DNA of 5,224 nt from an uncultured Erysipelotrichaceae bacterium (GTDB taxonomy: Bacteria; Bacillota_I; Bacilli_A; Erysipelotrichales; Erysipelotrichaceae), in NCBI GenBank assembly GCA_934675465.1, contig CAKUQM010000071.1, positions 1 to 5,224 of the forward strand, written 5' to 3'. Both the position numbers and the translations under genes were made by a program. The notes below the pieces were generated by a model. It saw only the letters and a program-made list of their open reading frames with translations, was not told the origin of the DNA and did no database searches. Position 1 is the stretch's first letter, and the number at the start of each line of letters is the position of its first letter. Below, one piece after another: positions 1-2,790 of the stretch.

Positions 1-219
1 ATCATCCTCAACCTTCTCCATACAATAGGCAGTAGATTTCACAATCAAATCATCAAGATTATCAAAATATTGATACAAAGTTGCCGAATTAATGCCACAA
101 GCCTTCGCAATAGCCTTAATCCCAACACCATTCAAACCATTATCGCAATAACAAGCGAAACACTTTTCCATTATTTCAACTTTTCTTGCCTCACGAGCCT
201 TCTCATTTACAGTACGCAC
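1..219 (-). CDS. TetR-family transcriptional regulator, N-terminal part (cut by window edge)
   Basis: The 73 visible codons encode the DNA-binding end of a TetR/AcrR-type repressor. Residues about 12-27 form the first helix. Residues 34-51 form the helix-turn-helix: GIKAIAKACGINSATLYQYF, followed by DNLDDL, matches the family pattern of 'gv..IA..aGvs.gtlY.yF.sKe.L'. The ligand-binding C-terminal domain lies outside the window, so the inducer cannot be guessed. The start is GTG at 219. AGGAG sits 6 nt upstream, and no in-frame ATG lies before the conserved first helix, so the GTG is convincing. Regulators of this type usually repress their own promoter and a nearby transporter or enzyme gene. 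No neighbour in the window is an obvious target. The protein is rich in cysteine for this domain (C20, C23, C25, C41), which may be incidental. Confidence 0.9.
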   Translation of the reverse strand, partial: MRTVNEKAREARKVEIMEKCFACYCDNGLNGVGIKAIAKACGINSATLYQYFDNLDDLIVKSTAYCMEKVEDD

Positions 220-239
220 TTAAAACTCCTTTAATAAAC

Positions 240-280
240 TAATTGTTCAATTAATTAATAACATAAAATTAAGAAATATA
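240..280 (-). promoter_or_regulatory. Possible promoter and operator of the TetR gene
   Basis: On the minus strand a -10-like TATATT lies at 280-275 with only a weak TTTTAA at -35 distance. Downstream, at 240-253, is the inverted repeat TAATTG-TT-CAATTA, placed between the putative transcription start and the ribosome binding site. A TetR protein could bind such a site to regulate itself. The surroundings are extremely AT-rich, so both elements could arise by chance. Confidence 0.3.
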
Positions 281-327
281 CAATAAAAAACCATTAATTA
301 AAAATTAAATTGATTTATTATCGGCTC

Positions 328-370
328 AAAATAAAAGCTACTTATGATCTTGCACCCCATCACAAGTAGC
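328..370 (-). terminator. Intrinsic terminator of small RNA gene A
   Basis: GCTACTT (337-343) pairs with AAGTAGC (364-370). A second short UGAU/AUCA stem lies inside, leaving a G-rich loop (GGGGUGCAAG in the RNA). On the minus strand the hairpin is followed by TTTTATTTT (336-328). The opposite strand has no T tract, which fixes the orientation. Confidence 0.75.
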
Positions 371-467
371 GATTGCTTCTAACGGTCAAAAAATAAAGAT
401 GATGACATAAAATTATTAAAGGAAGCTTTAAAGTGTTAACCCGTATTCATCAAAGTATATTAGAAGC
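328..467 (-). ncRNA. Small RNA gene A (UGCUUC-stem family), about 140 nt
   Basis: On the minus strand an RNA starting near G467 would begin with TTGCTTCTAA (469-460). It carries the exact complement TTAGAAGCAA at 382-373 and ends in the hairpin at 370-337 plus a U-rich tail. The 10-bp closing stem encloses about 77 nt, with a possible CGGgUUAA/UUGACCG inner stem and a UUAAAG-CUUC-CUUUAA hairpin. No credible open reading frame is present. Its 3' half resembles that of the RNA at 2169-2297: both carry CUUUAAA, UGUCAUC, a U-rich run and the UUAGAAGCA arm in that order. Function is unknown. It lies downstream of the three-gene operon and could also form that transcript's 3' end. Confidence 0.72.
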
Positions 468-538
468 AAGCTAATTATATATTTGATTAAGTATAATAAT
501 GTTTATAATGACCGAACGATATTTTAAGTAGCTTTTAT
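331..538. repeat. 14-bp perfect inverted repeat flanking small RNA gene A
   Basis: ATAAAAGCTACTTA at 331-344 is the exact reverse complement of TAAGTAGCTTTTAT at 525-538. The inner copy includes one terminator arm and part of the U tract. The outer copy lies just after the stop codon of the 99-residue membrane protein, upstream of the RNA promoter. No target-site duplication is visible outside the arms, so a miniature transposon is not supported. Confidence 0.7.
474..479 (-). promoter_or_regulatory. -10 box of small RNA gene A
   Basis: The minus strand reads TATAAT from 479 to 474, exactly 7 nt before G467. From the -10 box into the 5' arm, this region matches the RNA at 2169-2297 with only two differences: TATAATTAGCTTGCTTCTAA here, TATAATTACATTGCTTCTAA there. 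No good -35 hexamer is visible 16-18 nt upstream. Confidence 0.6.
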
Positions 539-544
539 CTCTCG

Positions 545-844
545 TTATTTATCATTCTTAAAAACAAAATAATCAATATATAAATAGACCAGATATATAG
601 AGAATAGCCCTATGCCAAACCATAATAAGCCTAGCCCGTAATTACCTAAAACATTTTTAATCATTTCACCACTATCATCAATATAATGTGCAATTCTAAT
701 TAATTGATGAATTAAAGCACACCAAGTAATAGTGCATATTACTAGTTGAACAACTTTATTTCTTCTTAACTTCATATCACTATTTCTAAACACTAAAACA
801 ATTAATATTATTAATAAAACAAAGATAGAATACACGATTGGCAT
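545..844 (-). CDS. Small membrane protein, 99 residues, unknown family
   Basis: I do not recognise this protein. It has three hydrophobic segments, at residues about 2-19, 31-52 and 68-92. A basic stretch (KLRRNK, 25-30) follows the first and a polar, partly acidic loop (YIDDSGEMIKN, 54-64) follows the second. This suggests an integral membrane protein with its first loop in the cytoplasm. GGAGG lies 6 nt before the ATG at 844. It is the last gene of the three-gene minus-strand set, 103 bp after the 100-residue gene. A terminator-like hairpin (898-928) in that gap may reduce its expression. No strong terminator lies between its stop codon and the small RNA promoter at 479, so its transcript may run on to the terminator at 337-370. 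A role as immunity, accessory or transport-like protein for the secreted product is only a guess from position. Confidence 0.8.
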   Translation of the reverse strand: MPIVYSIFVLLIILIVLVFRNSDMKLRRNKVVQLVICTITWCALIHQLIRIAHYIDDSGEMIKNVLGNYGLGLLWFGIGLFSIYLVYLYIDYFVFKNDK

Positions 845-885
845 CTACAACCTCCAATAAACTAATACCTTATATTATCAGAATA

Positions 886-928
886 TAAAAGAAAAATAGG
901 TTAATACAAGTAAGACTTGAAACAACCT
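886..928 (-). terminator. Terminator-like hairpin between the two membrane-protein genes
   Basis: AGGTT (898-902) pairs with AACCT (924-928), and inside it CAAGT (907-911) pairs with ACTTG (915-919) around a 3-nt loop. On the minus strand the stem is followed by the T-rich ATTTTTCTTTT (896-886). It could partly end transcription after the 100-residue gene. The stem is interrupted and GC-poor, so efficiency is probably modest. Confidence 0.45.
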
Positions 929-947
929 CTTATTTTAGATGCAAGAT

Positions 948-1250
948 TTACTTAATTTTTGTAACGGTTCTATATAAGCTAATACATAAGGGAAATATAC
1001 CTACAATAATGATTTCGTAAGAAACTTCCTTTACTACAAAGACAATAAACAATGTAAAAATTATTATTAATACTAAATCAAAAATGAGTTCTTTAGAATA
1101 ACCTTTAACACTAAAATCATTCAAGAAAATTACACCAATAATAATTGAATAAGCAAATATAGAGAATCTTGTCTCATCGCTAGTTAAGAATGAACAGCCA
1201 ATCAATAAAATGATTAAGGCAATGGAATAAATGTACAGTAGTTTTTTCAT
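948..1250 (-). CDS. Small polytopic membrane protein, 100 residues, unknown family
   Basis: I do not recognise this protein. Hydrophobic segments lie at residues about 3-22, 29-44, 55-73 and 77-94, with a basic C-terminus (RTVTKIK). The first segment ends in LIGC (16-19), which fits a lipobox, so lipidation at C19 is possible. However, three further segments make a plain membrane protein more likely. The ATG at 1250 follows the stop codon of the secreted-protein gene after one base. GGAG lies about 10 nt upstream, inside the preceding coding region, so the two genes are probably translationally coupled. This tight link suggests that the secreted protein and this membrane protein act together, for example as export, anchoring or self-protection partners. 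That is inference from arrangement only. Confidence 0.82.
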   Translation of the reverse strand: MKKLLYIYSIALIILLIGCSFLTSDETRFSIFAYSIIIGVIFLNDFSVKGYSKELIFDLVLIIIFTLFIVFVVKEVSYEIIIVGIFPLCISLYRTVTKIK

Positions 1251-1251
1251 A

Positions 1252-1803
1252 TTATCTTATCTCCACACTAACCAATTTAAAACGATGAACAATTCCTTTT
1301 GTTCCCATATTAGTTTCTTCACATTTATATTTAGACGTAAGAGTAAAATTAGATTTAGTAGACTTATCTAGAGTGTCTTCTACAGTAGCTAATATTTTAC
1401 TTCTCGTTTGTCCAGCAAAAAAACCAGCAATAGCTCCTGCTATCGGATTTGCCAAACCAACCAAAAGTCCAATAGTTGTAGCTGATAAATTCTGTTGAGT
1501 TTTTAAATCATTCTTCATTTTAATTAATTCAGATCTTGTAACATTCTTAGTGATGTATTTATACTCTGTTTTACATTTTCCAAAATTTGTAACTACTGTT
1601 GGCTCATCACCAAATTCTGTTAGTACATCAATATAAAGTTCACCATCTATTATTTCCATATTGATAATATCGCTAGTATCGATATTATCATTTATTGGAC
1701 AAGAAGCGGTATCGTTATGTTCATTTTCTTCAGCAAATACTCCAAACGGTATCACCATTATAGACATCATTACTATCGATGTAAGTATCAATATTTTTTT
1801 CAT
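1252..1803 (-). CDS. Secreted protein of unknown function, 183 residues, with a Gly/Ala-rich hydrophobic segment
   Basis: The ATG at 1803 is preferred because GGAGG lies 5 nt upstream and it opens directly on a signal peptide (MKKILILTSIVMM..., hydrophobic to about residue 20). An in-frame ATG at 1839 would add 12 polar residues that mask the signal. Cleavage is likely after VFA (22-24), leaving an acidic mature N-terminus. Residues 30-105 are mixed and polar. Residues 112-131 (IGLLVGLANPIAGAIAGFFAG region) are hydrophobic with GxxxG-like small-residue spacing, as seen in membrane-inserting or glycine-zipper segments. The C-terminal 50 residues look like amphipathic strands. Cysteines are C35, C77 and C161. 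I recognise no family. A membrane-active secreted peptide/protein, such as a bacteriocin-like product, is one reading; a surface or envelope protein is another. It is the first gene of the three-gene set. Confidence 0.83.
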   Translation of the reverse strand: MKKILILTSIVMMSIMVIPFGVFAEENEHNDTASCPINDNIDTSDIINMEIIDGELYIDVLTEFGDEPTVVTNFGKCKTEYKYITKNVTRSELIKMKNDLKTQQNLSATTIGLLVGLANPIAGAIAGFFAGQTRSKILATVEDTLDKSTKSNFTLTSKYKCEETNMGTKGIVHRFKLVSVEIR

Positions 1804-1862
1804 GCGTTCCTCCATTAAAACATTCTTAGTCGTCTTCACAAATACACTATCAAAGTCTTTCG

Positions 1863-1868
1863 AGTATA
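1863..1868 (-). promoter_or_regulatory. Possible proximal -10 box for the secreted-protein operon
   Basis: The minus strand reads TATACT from 1868 to 1863, which would start transcription near 1856 with a leader of about 53 nt. No clear -35 hexamer is seen (ATCTTT or TATCTT at 17-18 nt). The promoter at 2106-2134 is the alternative, with a much longer structured leader. Confidence 0.3.
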
Positions 1869-1907
1869 CTTTCTTCTTTTAAAATAAAGATAATTTTATA
1901 CGTACAA

Positions 1908-2099
1908 AACACATTTGAGTGTGTTAACAATTTAATTGTCTAAGAGAATAACTTAAATAATTATGAATAGATGTATTACATCCTATTAGTAGATAAGATG
2001 TTTAATCAATAATTCTATTAGATAAATAAACATCTAAAAACACTATGAATATTTATGTTTAATATAAATATCAATTATCTTTAGACAATTAAAGATGTA
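1908..2099 (-). ncRNA. Candidate structured RNA or long structured leader upstream of the secreted-protein gene
   Basis: TTTAATTGTCTAA (1931-1943) and TTAGACAATTAAA (2081-2093) form a perfect 13-bp closing stem. It encloses three non-overlapping hairpins in order: ATATTTAT/ATAAATAT (2049-2056/2064-2071), AGATGTTTA/TAAACATCT (1996-2004/2027-2035), and AATAGATGTA/TACATC-C-TATT (1966-1987). Just beyond the closing stem on the minus strand lies AACACA-CTCAAA-TGTGTT (1925-1908), then a short T run, like a weak terminator. The layout of closing stem plus 3' hairpin parallels the small RNAs nearby, although the sequence differs. It could be a free RNA or the 5' leader of the gene at 1803. AT-rich DNA forms weak repeats easily; the 13-bp stem is the strongest part. 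Confidence 0.45.
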
Positions 2100-2105
2100 G
2101 CTACA

Positions 2106-2134
2106 TATATAAGTTAGCATATACTAACTGATAA
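2106..2134 (-). promoter_or_regulatory. Promoter with an inverted repeat in its spacer
   Basis: On the minus strand TTATCA (2134-2129) and TATATA (2111-2106) are separated by 17 nt. The spacer is almost wholly filled by the inverted repeat AGTTAG-CATATA-CTAACT (2112-2129), a typical place for a repressor site. The predicted start near 2099 lies just before the 13-bp closing stem described at 1908-2099. Confidence 0.45.
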
Positions 2135-2168
2135 AGCAAGTTGGCATTATAAGTTACTATAATTAGAC

Positions 2169-2208
2169 AAAAAAGCCACTTACATTAATGGGTGAAAAGG
2201 TAAGTGGC
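2169..2208 (-). terminator. Intrinsic terminator of small RNA gene B
   Basis: GCCACTTAC (2175-2183) pairs perfectly with GTAAGTGGC (2200-2208), giving a 9-bp stem with a 16-nt loop. On the minus strand it is followed by six T residues (2174-2169). This is the clearest of the three small RNA terminators. Confidence 0.88.
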
Positions 2209-2297
2209 AATGCTTCTAATGAAAAATATAAGATGACAATTAAACTTTTAAAGATTTGCAGTCGCACATTTTAGAATTAACCAAAAAAATTAGAAGC
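2169..2297 (-). ncRNA. Small RNA gene B (UGCUUC-stem family), about 129 nt
   Basis: The minus-strand RNA would start near G2297. Its 5' arm TGCTTCTAAT (2298-2289) is the exact complement of ATTAGAAGCA (2220-2211), and it ends in a near-ideal terminator at 2208-2169. The closing stem is 10 bp and encloses about 68 nt. The enclosed sequence aligns in order with small RNA A: GGUUAA, CUUUAAA, UGUCAUC, a U-rich run, then the closing arm. The 16-nt terminator loop is pyrimidine-rich (CUUUUCACCC), the kind of exposed stretch that bacterial small RNAs often use for base pairing. No open reading frame with a ribosome binding site is visible inside. Function is unknown. Confidence 0.75.
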
Positions 2298-2303
2298 AAT
2301 GTA

Positions 2304-2309
2304 ATTATA
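2304..2309 (-). promoter_or_regulatory. -10 box of small RNA gene B
   Basis: A consensus TATAAT (2309-2304 on the minus strand) sits 7 nt before G2297. It lies only about 35 bp beyond the U tract of small RNA C, so gene B appears to have its own promoter. A clear -35 element is not visible at the usual spacing. Confidence 0.6.
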
Positions 2310-2344
2310 TCTTGTTTTAGTGTTCAAGCCTTTGATATTGACCA

Positions 2345-2390
2345 CAATAAAAGACCATTAGCCCAAAATACGAAAACGAGCTTAATGGTC
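2345..2390 (-). terminator. Intrinsic terminator of small RNA gene C
   Basis: GACCATTA-GCCC (2353-2364) pairs with GAGC-TTAATGGTC (2378-2390) with one bulged base and one G-U pair, leaving a 13-nt loop. The minus strand continues TTTTATTG (2352-2345). Confidence 0.75.
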
Positions 2391-2445
2391 ATTGCTTCCA
2401 CCTTTGTTCGCATCAAACAAGAAAGGTTGTTTAAAAGATAGAAGC
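2346..2445 (-). ncRNA. Small RNA gene C (UGCUUC-stem family, short member), about 100 nt
   Basis: The minus-strand RNA would start near G2445, with TGCTTC (2446-2441) complementary to GAAGCA (2398-2393). Inside, ACCTTT/AAAGGT (2427-2422 with 2405-2400) and UUGUU/AACAA add a second stem capped by a short loop, so the enclosed part is about 42 nt rather than the 70-80 nt of genes A and B. A terminator follows at 2390-2345. The outer architecture is the same (-10 box, start G, UGCUUC arm, GAAGCA arm, terminator), but the interior is not alignable with A and B except for a CUUUUAAA-like run. It is either a diverged or trimmed member, or a separate RNA with a shared frame. Confidence 0.65.
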
Positions 2446-2451
2446 ACTTAT

Positions 2452-2460
2452 AGTATATCA
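2452..2460 (-). promoter_or_regulatory. Extended -10 promoter of small RNA gene C
   Basis: The minus strand reads TGATATACT from 2460 to 2452: a TATACT hexamer with the TGn extension that can compensate for a poor -35 box. It lies 7 nt before G2445, the same spacing as in the two sister RNAs. TTGATA is present upstream but 20 nt away. Confidence 0.6.
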
Positions 2461-2484
2461 TTTTTCAAATCGTGAATTATCAAG

Positions 2485-2498
2485 GTGTCAAATGACAC
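2485..2498. promoter_or_regulatory. Palindrome upstream of small RNA gene C
   Basis: GTGTCA-AA-TGACAC is a perfect 6-2-6 inverted repeat centred about 46 bp upstream of the predicted start of small RNA C, a position typical of an activator site. It also carries TTGACA on the minus strand, but that is 28 nt from the -10 box, too far to act as its -35. The binding protein is unknown. Confidence 0.4.
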
Positions 2499-2524
2499 TC
2501 AACTTAAATTTTTCATAAACACAG

Positions 2525-2633
2525 TTTCAACCAATCCTTATATTTTTTCAACCAAATTTTGCGAAAAGAGGTTTTGGCAGTCTTTAACTTTTCAACCAAA
2601 TTTTGCGGAGTGGCATTTAAAAGAAAAGAGGTT
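2525..2633. repeat. Short direct repeats in the gene-free stretch
   Basis: TTTTCAACCAAATTTTGCG occurs at 2545-2563 and again, identical over 19 bp, at 2589-2607. A partial third copy, TTTCAACCAA, lies at 2525-2534. A second word, GAAAAGAGGTT, follows each full copy (2563-2573 and 2623-2633), with 16 extra bases in the second unit. The stretch 2460-2700 contains no coding sequence that I can support. Confidence 0.75.
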
Positions 2634-2667
2634 AACACTAGCAACAATACTATAAATTCAACCTCTT
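2626..2667 (-). terminator. Long-loop inverted repeat, possible secondary terminator
   Basis: AAGAGGTT (2626-2633) is complementary to AACCTCTT (2660-2667) across a 26-nt loop. On the minus strand the stem runs into TTTTCTTTT, so it could act as a second stop behind the strong terminator at 2703-2740. The large loop makes this weak. The word AACCTCTTATTT here recurs exactly at 924-935 in another hairpin. Confidence 0.35.
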
Positions 2668-2702
2668 ATTTCGTATAGCTCTTAAAATAAGGCTTAAAAC
2701 TT

Positions 2703-2740
2703 AAAAGGCGCTTCAGGATTTCTAACCTTAAGCGCCTTTT
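2703..2740 (-). terminator. Intrinsic terminator of the kinase-isomerase gene
   Basis: AAAAGGCGCTT (2703-2713) pairs perfectly with AAGCGCCTTTT (2730-2740), and AGG/CCT extends the stem inside. It begins about 50 bp after the stop codon of the gene ending at 2791. The A and T flanks make it look usable from either strand. Confidence 0.85.
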
Positions 2741-2790
2741 ATTGATACAATCTTCTTGTTTAGAGAAAAGGTATCTTTAACATGTCTTAT

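Noticed and set aside
1664..1690. Near-palindromic GATAATATC...GATATTATC
   Set aside because: It lies inside the secreted-protein coding frame and follows from a repeated Asp-Ile-containing peptide stretch (NIDTSDIIN).
1804..1839. 12-residue N-terminal extension of the secreted protein from an ATG at 1839
   Set aside because: It would place a polar stretch before the signal peptide, and the GGAGG at the correct distance serves the ATG at 1803.
1661..1882. 73-codon plus-strand open reading frame
   Set aside because: It lies opposite the secreted-protein gene, which has a signal peptide and GGAGG. The plus-strand reading has neither.
2324..2392. 22-codon hydrophobic peptide (MTIKLVFVFWANGLLLW...) with AAAGGTGG ahead of it, in small RNA C
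   Set aside because: It resembles a small toxic or leader peptide, but the ribosome site is buried in the ACCUUU/AAAGGU stem, the terminator ends the RNA before the stop codon, and the sister RNAs have no equivalent. Probably chance.
919..2432. 9-nt complementarity (AAACAACCU/AGGUUGUUU) between small RNA C and the gap between the two membrane-protein genes, with a 7-nt match to the ribosome site of the gene at 545-844
   Set aside because: A match this short is expected by chance between an RNA of this length and a transcript of about 1 kb. It would need conservation to be taken seriously.
2256..2441. 61-codon plus-strand open reading frame
   Set aside because: It runs antisense through two small RNA genes and their terminator, lacks a ribosome binding site, and its composition does not look like a protein.
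2165..2460. CRISPR array, retron RNA or type III toxin-antitoxin repeats
   Set aside because: There are no regular repeat-spacer units, no cas, reverse-transcriptase or ToxN-like gene in the window, and each unit carries its own promoter and terminator.
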